Assembly: GCA_011319805.1 (NCBI GenBank)
Contig: SJRY01000302.1
Coordinates: forward strand, 62,001-126,000
Reading direction: 5' to 3'
Source of the DNA: Macrocybe gigantea
Taxonomy: Eukaryota; Basidiomycota; Agaricomycetes; Agaricales; Callistosporiaceae
Length of the DNA: 64,000 nucleotides
The position numbers and the translations under genes were made by a program. Positions 1 to 9,520 of this stretch are shown here, one piece after another (within the stretch, counting starts at the first letter, position 1; every line of letters begins with the position of its first letter). Under the pieces are notes generated by a model. The model did no database searches. It saw nothing but the letters and a program-made list of their open reading frames with translations, and was not told where the DNA came from.

Positions 1-268
1 TATCACAGATAACGGAATCTATCCTCACAAGGGCGTGTCTTGCCGTCAATCCATGAGCTTCTTCCTCTTGCACTTGGTTGGTTTGACCAACTTGGGTCAA
101 GGGTTGTGACTGCTGTTCATCTAGCGGGGCCGGGCCCGTAGACTCTGTGGGGTTCAGCTCGCGAACTAGAAGGTCTCGCGGAAATGGGGTCGGAATTGTC
201 GAAGTCAAATCGTGGCTTGGACTGCTTGCAGGACGCGTGGAAAGCCTTGGACGAGTGAGTGTTGCCAT
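1..268 (-). CDS. 5' part of an unknown gene running off the left edge
   Basis: Reading the minus strand from an ATG at 268, the frame stays open for 89 codons to base 1. The peptide begins MATLTRPRLSTRPASSPSHD and then turns hydrophilic and Pro/Ser/Gln rich, with a short EEEAH segment. I recognise no domain, and the part seen looks disordered. The start is chosen because it is the first Met of the open frame. It lies about 710 bp from the WD40 gene start on the other strand, so the two would be a divergent pair. An open frame of this length without a homologue is only moderate evidence, and an intron could change the reading. Confidence 0.4.
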   Translation of the reverse strand, partial: MATLTRPRLSTRPASSPSHDLTSTIPTPFPRDLLVRELNPTESTGPAPLDEQQSQPLTQVGQTNQVQEEEAHGLTARHALVRIDSVICD

Positions 269-981
269 TATGATGGCAATTAGGAAGGGTGTTTGCGGGT
301 TTTGGAGGAGCGCCTTTAGTTCGCAGCGAGATGGATCTTATCAGGCATTGAAAAAGAGCCGAGAAGAGTAATCTAGTATGCTTACATTTCTCAAAGACAG
401 AATTCGTAATACGAGGTGAGGGGGACCTTAGGCTCTTATGGAGGCTGTTGATATGATGTTCACACAATGACACAGCTTGCCAGATGCGAGTCTAGATCAG
501 TCAAAACAGTGATGGTGAGGTGGGAAGGATTGTCCGGGACGAGTTACGGGGACGAGGAGGAGGATGTCTGCCGCAGGCAGCACTGCAGAGGCGAGGACTT
601 GTTTTTTGCAGAGGCCGAAATGAAATTGGCCGTTCTCGATCACGTGAGGTGAGTTTACTGCGTCCGAAAAAGGCAGGGATTAACTGACTGCCGCGTGTGG
701 GGACCCTTTAGCGACGGCCTGAATTCACAAAATGATCTCGTCTTGTCCTCCGACCACCACCACTACCACGACGTTTGACCCGTCTGCTGCGTTTTTTAAT
801 TCAGGGGACGCCTGCGATTTTCGTCGCATTACCACTGATCTGGCGCCCTGACCACGACCCCAGCCCACAACACTCCCTCACGTTCACGTCTTCCTTGAAT
901 AAAAGGGACCGGTCGTTCCTTTCAAGTTAGTAGCGCTTTCGAATTTCTGATTGCACGTTTATATGTATTCATCGCCCAGTT
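269..981. other. intergenic, probable divergent promoter region
   Basis: There is no convincing coding sequence here; short open frames on both strands show no domain. An A/T-rich TGAATAAAAGG stretch near 897-906 lies about 80 bp before the start of the WD40 gene and could be its core promoter. Confidence 0.4.
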
Positions 982-3900
982 ATGCCCACTGTCTTTCCTA
1001 CAGATTTCGTTGAATCCCGTCCCCATGGAGCCACCACTCCTACTGGCCGTCCGATGCAGTCTCCTAGTCGGAGGGAAACTATCCTGAGCTTGGTCGAGAT
1101 GCTACTCAAGCAAGGGGAGGAGGCTGTACCCAGTTCGTTACTCGCTCTTTTTGATTCCCCCCACCGATTGTTAACGTGTCTACAAAGGCTTAGCACAACA
1201 ACCGAACTTTGAGGACGACAGAGACGTTCGTGAGTAAATACCGTTCAACCAATGGCAATGTCTCAATAAGTTCGCGCATTTCAAGCAACGGTCGACGAAC
1301 ATCTCCAGGTCGTCGGTGCTGAGGCGTTCAATAAATTTCAGAGGTGGGACTATTCCTCGACTTTGCGGATCACGGCTTATCATCATCACAAGGCGCATAA
1401 ATAATTTGGACAAAGAAGTCTGGTCTCTTTCTGACGTGGTGAATGCCCAGAATCTCAAATACTGACGCGTCTTCTTCTCAGCTCCGGAATTTTGCAAACG
1501 CCGCCCGTCAACTTGGCAGCTCAGTCGCTATCCTATCATCCGCATTCCATCTTCGAGAACGGCTTGCTCAGATATTGTACCTCTATCGAGAGAATGCTGC
1601 CGACCTCTTTCCACGCAAGGTCACAAGAATTTCCAGAGAGTTCATCAATGAAACACAAACCATAGGCCGACGCAGAAGGCGCGGAAAATCAAAACAAAAG
1701 ACTCCACCGCACGTCTCGCGTCCAATAGTCATGGAAAATTTGGACTTGGAATTCTTCCCGCAACAATTAGAAGCCTTGGCAACGGACGTGATGACCTTTC
1801 TCAACTGTCTAAACGAGTTTCCGGAGTTCACGGATGAAGCAGTCAACGCTTCGATCTCTTCGTTTGAGGGTGATCTCAAGGTGAAGAGCATCTACATTCA
1901 AGATATTAGTGTCTGATCCCGTCCGTCAGTATTGGGCCTCGTGTCTGAGGGAATATGCAGGTTGGTGACTTGACAAATTTACTAAGCACAACCATGATTG
2001 AACTCGACCCTGATCGTAGGACACTTTCGCTACCCAGCCGTACAACGTTACATTCACGATTTATCAACGGAAATGGGCGAGCACATTGATAGCATAACAT
2101 CAACTTTGTCCATGTTCATTGAAGTTGGTGAGTCATCTTGTCGTATACAAGTCCTCATTTTTGTACCAAGTAGATGGAACCCAGGTGTACCGACCATTCG
2201 GTTCGCACAAAAGCATGGAGCAGCCAATCTTCTCAATCTGTCCACTGTCGCCACCTTCTTTTCCGCCGTCACAGCGACTACAATTCAATACTCCTTCGAT
2301 CTTCCTCATTCAGGAGTAGCGGATGCCGTAAACTGTTTCTGGTTCGCATCCCTCGTCTTCAGCATTGCCGCTGCTGTGAACAGCTTGCTCGGATTGACAT
2401 GGAAACAAGCCATGTAGTATGTTCATCATCTGCCTATCAGCCCGGATGCCAGAACTGATTTTCGCCGTTTGTCCAGTCGATCGCCGGGAGATCGCGTTCC
2501 CTGGTGGGTATTGATCTGGATCAAGAGATCACCACTCGTGTTCCTCGTCGTGTCCGTCGCATGTTTCTCAATCGGCCTTTGTTGTTTCGCCTATGCCTCT
2601 GAACAGGTATGTACATAATAAACCGCTCGCCAAGGGTCTAATTTCCGACGGACTACGTAAATATGTAGGCACAAGCGACATCGACCATGACTACAGTTTT
2701 CACAGCTATCACATCCTTTGGCCTCACTGCCGTGTCAACTTGGTTCGCATCCGAGCGCTGGATTTTCCTTCGGCATCGTGGGCAGAAATGGCTGGGCGAC
2801 GCGATATTCGAATACCAGCAGACTATCCTCCGTATGCCTGGAATGATCAGACTGCGTCAAATGCTCAGCACTATCCAAAACCAGTTTCATCGGGCGCACG
2901 CCCTGCTCGGCAAGATCACATCTGGGTTAGGGTGCGTGTTCCACAGGCCCCATGGTGACTCCGATGGCTCCGATGATTTGGAAGCCGGCACGCTCCCGAT
3001 CGCCTTCTCTCGCAGCGGACCCTCCGTGGAGCGCCTGCCCCCCCGCGCCGCCATTCCGATCTAGAGCCCAACTCACCCATTGAACCTTCCAAGTCATTCT
3101 CCGTGCCCGCGTCGCCCATCGAGAAAGAGGCTCCCGCGCCGCTGACCCCACCCTCACCCGGAAAACAGCTGTGGCGCGATGCCCTCCGGAGCATCAAGAT
3201 GCGGTCCTTGCTCTCAGCCCCTAATGCTATAAGCGCCTTGAACGCCCTTCGTGAACCACATCGGCAGCGCACGTCATCTTCAAATTTGACGGGGAGCGCC
3301 TCTGAGCGTAAGAGGACAATGGCGGATGAACCTGTCAAAGCGGTCTTGCGTTCCCGCGTGGCCGCTCTTGTGCCGAAACTCAAAATCATGGAGGCCACCC
3401 AAGATCTTGCGGCACATTCGGCTTTGGTGCGGCATTTGCAGTTCTCACCGGATGGAAAGTACTTGGCCACCTCGAGGTATGTGTCGCATTGCTAGTACCC
3501 ATTTGTCCGAGGACTCAATAAACCGGTGATCAGCTGGGATCGAACATCCATCATCTTCCGCGTCGGGGTGAGCAACTCCGATGAATCCATACCTCGGCCG
3601 ACTGACGCAATGCGCTGACAAGGAGCCGTTTGTTTCTCATCGTGTCCTTGCGCACGCCAAAGGCTTCGTCGGACAAGTCGCGTGGTAAGGTACCACACCG
3701 AACCCGACAACTCCGTTCATTAACCCGAGCCAACACCCTCAGGTCGCCTACTGGCCACACCCTCCTAACCAAGTTGAACAGAGCGATCAAGGTCTGGACC
3801 GCGGAGGTAGGCTTGAATGCTCGACACTGCGACAGATAAGTTCCTGATAATATCCATCTCAGGACGGTGTTTGCAAGAAGACAATAGATCGACAGGCCTC

Positions 3901-5247
3901 GGTAGAAGCAGTGACGTGGTTCCCAGACGGACAAAGTATGCCATTAGCTCCTAGGTTGTGCAGCCTTCTGACAATTGAGTCGCAGCCTTCATCTCGGTCG
4001 AAGCAAACGTGGTGACCAAACTGGTATGGCCTTCTCCAACGGATTATAGACGATGCTGACACAGCCCAGGATCTCAGCGGCAAAGTTCGTTATAGTAGAC
4101 CGTATTTGGCCGAAAAGCCGCTAATGGCTTTTATATTCTTAGGTCATAGAACAGTATCACTTTGGCAAAATGAAATTGCATGACGTTGCCATCACTCCCG
4201 ATTCACTGCGCTTGATTGGTGTCGGTCCGCTGTTGGAATCACCCTCCGGACTCCAGCCTAGCAAGTCACGAGCGGAGAAACAACTCGTTGGTAAGTCAAC
4301 GTCGCGCTGACACTTCAGATCCAGCTCATTTATTCTATTCGCAGTGTATAACATGGAAACCAAACAAGTTGAAAAGTGAGTCCCTTTATTGATCCTCGTA
4401 TTACTCAGGATACATACCTTCTCCCTTCAAGCCGTACTCCTGTTCTGAATGATGTTCGCGATATCACTGTAGCGCAGAACAACCGCAGTGGTATCATCGC
4501 ATTGGTCAGCTACGAAAACAAGGTCGGTATATTCCATGCCTTTGCAATGTCGGGTGATTGCTGATCAATTCGTAGGCACCGCCCCAACTATGGAAACTGG
4601 AGCTTGTCAAGGACCGCGAGAATAATACGACTATTGGTAGGCTTACCTTGAGGTTCGCCCGCCCGCGTCAGTCTTTCTTCCTATCAATTTGCTTATCCAT
4701 GGAAATAGACACACTTATATGCCCAAAGCCCCTGTCGATTTTGCCGGACCAAGTTACTTTGGCGGAAAGAACCACGAGCTTGTCCTCTGTGCTGGGAAAG
4801 GTATTTCTTAAACTGACCATCATTATGAATGACCTGACGCGTGTAGGTGGTGACATCCATATCTGGGACCAGGAGTCAGGGGCGTTACTGCATAACATCC
4901 GAACGGGAGCTCTCGGTGGAGATTTGACCTGCATCGCATGGAACCTTGGCACTGAAGATCCCTTCATGTTCGCGACCGGCAGCCACGACGGGGCGGTGCG
5001 AGTATGGACCAAGCGCCAAGATAGTTACCTTCAAGAACACGACAATGCTGCAGTCGGCGCCTCCATCCTTCGCACACAGTCACCCTCCGAGCTCGGCGAG
5101 CAAGACCGGTCGGATAGTCCCTTGACACAGCAAGATCTGGATTCCATCAGCTCACATTCCTCCCAAAATGATGGCAGAACCTCAATCCGAGATCGAGTAG
5201 TCGCATTTGCATCCATGACGCCTGGAGATGCCCAGGAATATACCTGA
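982..5247 (+). CDS. membrane-anchored WD40-repeat protein
   Basis: This multi-exon gene begins with MPTVFPTDFV at 982 and ends ...GDAQEYT at 5247. The N-terminal half is helical (exon around 1481-1880). It leads to hydrophobic segments around 2220-2400, 2520-2605 and 2680-2760, which look like three or four membrane helices. A Pro/Ser-rich linker (2940-3330) follows. The C-terminal half (about 3385-5030) is a WD40 propeller: HSALVRHLQFSPDGKYLATS, GHTLLTKLNRAIKVW and FATGSHDGAVRVW are clear blades. Similar membrane-plus-WD40 proteins, with blades resembling WDR26/Gid7, occur in Agaricomycetes; the function is unknown. At a C7 run (3038-3044) the frame breaks: one extra C joins VERLPP to RRHSDLEPNSP. 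This is probably an assembly error. Internal splice sites are approximate. Confidence 0.75.
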
Positions 5248-6762
5248 TGAAATCAAGCCTTGAACTGTGCCTCCCTATCGTCCTTTCTCACATCGCCGCC
5301 AGGATGATACGACCAAAGAGACGTTGTATGGTCGGAAACTTTATTTTGCGTATGCTATGTATTCAATGCCTTTTATGACCGTGGCGAATGCTTCTCATTT
5401 TTATTGGAAACGTTGTATGACAGATCCGATGTTATTTTCACCTTGACATGTAGCCTTGCTTTAAGTATTGACGGGACAACCCAGTGATCCATTACGCTTT
5501 TGGTTATCTCTATACAGGCACCAGTAGAGCATATATTTTATAGATTCTCCACTATATATCATTGAATACGTTCTAAATTGCACTGCGATTGAATGAGAGG
5601 CGTACACGCTGAACGTAAGCCGATTGTTTTGGGCCCAAAACAAAACCCGACACTTGAGGCGATTTCATCCCCGACGACGACGGGTGTTTCTTGGATGTCT
5701 CCCTTCGAACGGCGTGAACATTTTACAATCCGTAGTCGGAGCCGCCACGGAGGATGTTGGGAGAGCACATCACTTGGGCCTCGCCCCGGCTGTGGCCAGG
5801 CGGTGAGCCCTCTGTCGATCTCAGCACTTGCTTTGAAGCCAAGACACGGGCAGCAGAAACCGATTCAAGGGCTCGATAGTCCTCTTGGAATCTTTCCGAT
5901 GTTTCACGTTCTATGCGTTGGCACATTAAACGAGACACCAGTGCCGCCGCGGAACACGGATTGTCTTGCATACAACTCGAAGGCGCATTTGTCTCGTCTT
6001 CACATATGCACTTGTTTGGAGTGGATCTGTGAAGAGCACTTTTTGTCTGAGCATATTCTGGTTCTCTGGTTTGATGATGACCGGAATGAATCCAAGGCGA
6101 CTCATACCAAGTTAGCATCACCTGTAAACCAAAATTAGACGACTCCTAAGCCAAAGTCCTTTCTTAGGCTTCGACGGTTCTCCTTCAAATGGTTCACGGC
6201 GTTTTGTTCACTCAGATCAACCGTCGCTGACACTAAAAACGTAGGTTTTGTATTTAGGTGAAACGTGGTAAAAGCGTTCCGTCGTTCTCTAATCATTCGA
6301 CCCTGTTTCTGGACTTGAAGATCTGTTAACTTCCCCCCCTCCCTAACGAACACCTGCGTTCTCAAAATGCGGATGCTACGTTCATATGTTAATGAACTCG
6401 TCCAAAGGTCGATGAGATGTCATCAACGTTGGTGGACAGCGAAATCCTCTTCGCGCCTGGCGAAAGTATGTAGCTTGGGAAAACGATCTCCGAACTCAAA
6501 GCGGGCGGATATACTGAGGGACCGATAAACGCGCGTGGTCGTCTCTATTCTTGGTCGGAGAGTCTAAGTATAGCTTGCATTCTTTCAAGCGGGTACACGA
6601 CTGCGCACATGGACGGCACGGATGAAGGTAGGTACTTCCATGCTGCGCTGACCAGCTTGCGAATTCACGGACTCCGCTGCATGTGCATAGCGGGATGATC
6701 GCCTGCGTAGAGTAAATTCCAACACTTGCAATTGAGAGCGAGACATCTCCCTGAGTTGAAGC
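5248..6762. other. intergenic with no clear gene
   Basis: I find no recognisable domain here. A minus-strand open frame around 5723-6121, with a helical Arg/Glu-rich part, is the best candidate but has no support. The 3' region of the WD40 gene (5250-5550) is A/T-rich, as expected of a trailer. Confidence 0.4.
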
Positions 6763-6770
6763 TATAAAAG
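6763..6770 (+). promoter_or_regulatory. TATA box of cationic peptide gene A
   Basis: TATAAAAG lies 60 bp before the ATG at 6823. Equivalent boxes precede the other two copies, which supports all three as real transcription units. Confidence 0.6.
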
Positions 6771-6822
6771 ACCATGGGAGACTGAGTGTCCTAGCAGGTT
6801 CATACCTATTCACATCTCAACA

Positions 6823-7076
6823 ATGAAGTTCTCTATCTTCGCTCTTCTCGCTATCCTCGGCATGGCCATGGCCACGCCCGAGCCCATCGGCGACGACGCC
6901 GACCTGGAGGCATGGCACAACTCTTCTGGCATCACCTGGTTCACTGACTGTCGCCATGTTTCTAGCTGAGGTCTCCGGAGCCTGAACCGGAGCCCGAGCC
7001 GCGCCGCAGGAGGAAGGTCAAGCATCGTAAAGTCAAGCACCGTAAGGTCAAAAAGCATGGCAAGAAGCGTCACTAA
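6823..7076 (+). CDS. secreted acidic-basic small protein, copy A
   Basis: Exon 1 (6823-6909) encodes a signal peptide MKFSIFALLAILGMAMA followed by TPEPIGDDADLE. Exon 2 (6966-7076) starts LRSPEPEPEPEP and ends in a Lys/Arg/His tail containing three near-identical 5-residue units (KVKHR, KVKHR, KVKKH; 7014-7058), then GKKRH. The product is 65 aa, about 48 after signal removal. The 56-nt intron (6910-6965) starts with GC instead of GT but has a CTGAC branch site and a TTTCTAG acceptor. Reading through it gives a stop at 6967. Exon boundary, phase and the [LVI]RSP[ED]P motif match copies B and C, which fixes the model. I know no family for it. An antimicrobial, polyanion-binding or processed-precursor role is only inference. 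Confidence 0.8.
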
Positions 7077-8193
7077 GCGTTTCGCGCTGATCGTGACCGG
7101 ATGGGCGGCGAAGACATTCCTTTTTGTTCGTGAAGGATTCAGTCTGTACACTTTTAGCTCCCATCTTGTTGTACAAAAGTCGTAACGTTCGTCAATCGAC
7201 GAAAATTATATGTGAATCATAACAGTGTTTGTCAAACCCATCGTGTCGTACGGTCGTTGATAGTTCCTGTCTATTAACTCAACGATGGGCATCATCAATG
7301 AAATTTCGCAGCACAGCGTGACAACGCAGGACGACTGCCATAGGTAGACTGCTGCCCACATACTTGGAGACGGGCTTGCCAAAATCCGATAAACATTCCG
7401 GGAACCGATGCGTGACCGCGCAGTGGACTTCTTAGATTGGACTTCCGATTGTATGACTAGCCAACAACGGTCAGGAAGAGAGAAACGACTAGCCGCTTTC
7501 GTCCCCTTACATTTGGCTACCTTTCCAAGGAAAGCTGATCACGGACTACGAAAAGGCAAGTGTATGTTGAGTAGTGAAGATAAATTTTACATCAAAGTAC
7601 TCCTGGGTACCACGTGCCACGTGACTATGTGGCTTTCAACAATATCTACCACATGAAGCAGAATCTGCTTAGCAGATTGATAGACGGGAATGAGTTTTTG
7701 ATGGCGCAAGAACGCTACCTATGCCGCAGAACGGACCAAACAAAGGTAACGATATGTAGCCCAATCCATCCATTTACATCGAGGACCTTGTTCTAGAGGG
7801 TGGAACGTTGGTCCTTCTGAGATATTTGGGGATTTGATCTCTCAATGAACCGATCCCGCTTTGCGAAATTTGGGTGGGAGCGCAGCTGGTTCAGATTTGG
7901 AGAGCTACAGAAATGGTGTCTAAGGCCAGAATCATAATATAATCACTAGCCTTTCCCGGAACGCTTGAACAAGCGGGGACAGTAGGGCGACTTTCGCAGT
8001 CCAGCGGGACGGAGAGAAAACATACGAAGACATTTGCCAACGTCCCAAGCGGAATCTACGGACAGGAGTGCTTGAATCATAACAGGGGCCAAGAATTGCC
8101 TTCAGCCGCGGATGAAAATATTCGGACGGAAGTAGCGTAGCGACTCATTCGACTACGCGGAATAGACAGGTAGTTGCGATGGAGGTGATTCGC
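7077..8193. other. spacer between peptide genes A and B
   Basis: This is about 1.1 kb without a recognisable gene. I looked for a fourth, decayed copy (MK[FL] signal, RSP motif, basic tail) and saw none. Confidence 0.5.
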
Positions 8194-8200
8194 ATATAAA
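8194..8200 (+). promoter_or_regulatory. TATA box of cationic peptide gene B
   Basis: The sequence ATATAAA, continuing into AACCCC, lies about 65 bp before the ATG at 8260, the same arrangement as in copy A. Confidence 0.6.
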
Positions 8201-8259
8201 AACCCCGCGCTGGTTGTCCGTTATCCTTCAGGTCAATTGTCTGCCTACAAAAAGTTAAC

Positions 8260-8521
8260 ATGAAGTTCGCCGTTCTTGCCATTCTCGCCCTCATCAGCGG
8301 TGTTCTTGCAGACCCCATGATCGGGGACGCAGAGGCCTTGGAGGTATGAGCTATGGTTGACTATGCTCCTTTAAGCTGACGTTTCGCTGTCTGGCTAGGT
8401 GAGGTCCCCAGAGCCCGCTTCTGAAGGTAGTCGAGGCGGACACGGTCGCCGTCGGAAGCACAACAAGCGCCGAAAGCACAAGCACCGCAAAATGAGACAC
8501 CACAAAGGCAAGAACTGGTGA
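8260..8521 (+). CDS. secreted acidic-basic small protein, copy B
   Basis: Exon 1 (8260-8343) encodes the signal MKFAVLAILALISGVLA and then DPMIGDAEALE. A normal 55-nt GT-AG intron follows (8344-8398). Exon 2 (8399-8521) begins VRSPEPASEGSRGG and continues as a 26-residue tail made almost only of Arg, Lys and His, ending KGKNW. The product is 68 aa, about 51 mature. It shares with copies A and C the 17-residue signal, the acidic pro-part ending LE at the exon edge, the phase-0 intron and the RSP motif. There is no cysteine, so it is not a defensin-type peptide. Kex2-like sites (RR, KR) are abundant in the tail. Function unknown. Confidence 0.85.
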
Positions 8522-9177
8522 AGGGCTCGTAGAAGCAGAACGAAAAGTGGCGTTCAAGACGTTGTTCATTTTTAGCGTATTGCATCACATACAATTGTCT
8601 TCGATTCGCGATGTTTCCTTTGAAAAACTTGAGTTGTCGCTATTACTCATGTATCTTCCAATTGATTCGTGCCTGACCCACGTTGCATCGTCATTCCTGA
8701 AAACAGCGATCGACAATAAGAGATATTAATAGGCGCGAACGGACGACTTGGCGATTCACCTTTTGCACTTTGGGAAGGTGAGTGATGAGTGAAGATCAGA
8801 CGCTCCACGCTGATGAAGGCGAGACGAAACTGAGTCTCTCCAGAATAACTACAGGTGTCCACGATGGTGATGATGTAGTGTCGCTGAACCTCATGCTAAT
8901 AGGAGGCGTCGTGGTCAAGTGTGAAAGAACTAGGGTTGTCTGAGCCAGTGATGACGAGCTGACGGCCATGAAGGATGTGGCATGAATTCAATCAAGGGCG
9001 GAAACGGGGAAGGATGCGCGACAGTCTTAGGACGCCGTCCTATGGCGTGATCCCAGAAACCGACTTTGATTGAGAGACACACCCCAACGGAGTACGGAAA
9101 ACCTTCTACAGCATACGGCGTCCGTGGGCCATAGGTATCACCATGTTTATACCACAAGTTTAGCGCATATTCGGCGA
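8522..9177. other. spacer between peptide genes B and C
   Basis: It contains no recognisable gene. It should hold the B trailer and the promoter of copy C. Confidence 0.5.
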
Positions 9178-9186
9178 GGTATTTAA
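9178..9186 (+). promoter_or_regulatory. TATA-like box of cationic peptide gene C
   Basis: A GTATTTAAAGG sequence lies about 75 bp before the ATG at 9254, in the same relative place as the TATA boxes of copies A and B. Confidence 0.5.
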
Positions 9187-9253
9187 AGGGCATCGCAAAC
9201 CGCACTTGGTCTCTTCAGGTTGACGCCTACCTATCGAAACTCAATCAGTTGCA

Positions 9254-9520
9254 ATGAAGCTTTACATCTTGGCTCTCCTCGCCATCATCAGTGGCGCTAT
9301 CGCATCCCCCGGTGTTGCCGTGGACGAGGATGCCCTGGAGGTAACTTTTGCATATCGCTCGTCTACCAGTTCATCGATTCACCATCTTGTCGGATTGTGT
9401 TCATTCCTTTAGATAAGGTCTCCCGACCCTGACCCCGACCCCGACGTTGAGGGAAGGCGCCGTCGTCGCCGTCGCCGCCGCCGCCGCCGCCGCAGGCATC
9501 GCAAGCACCGCAAGTGGTAA
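9254..9520 (+). CDS. secreted acidic-basic small protein, copy C with poly-Arg tail
   Basis: Exon 1 (9254-9340) encodes the signal MKLYILALLAIISGAIA and SPGVAVDEDALE. The 72-nt intron is 9341-9412. Exon 2 (9413-9520) begins IRSPDPDPDPDVEG, followed by 14 consecutive arginines (9455-9496) and HRKHRKW. The product is 64 aa. The Asp-Pro repeat parallels the Glu-Pro repeat of copy A, so charge alternation with proline seems selected rather than one exact sequence. The arginines are coded mainly by a CGC repeat, a likely site of length variation. Exon layout and phase match copies A and B. The function is unknown, and free poly-Arg would bind nucleic acids, heparin-like polymers and membranes. Confidence 0.85.

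Noticed and set aside
5593..6138. 181-codon plus-strand open frame downstream of the WD40 gene
   Set aside because: No domain, unusual composition and no supporting splice structure.
6823..6969. Copy A read as an unspliced 48-aa protein
   Set aside because: The family alignment shows an intron at exactly this place, and splicing restores the RSP motif and basic tail.
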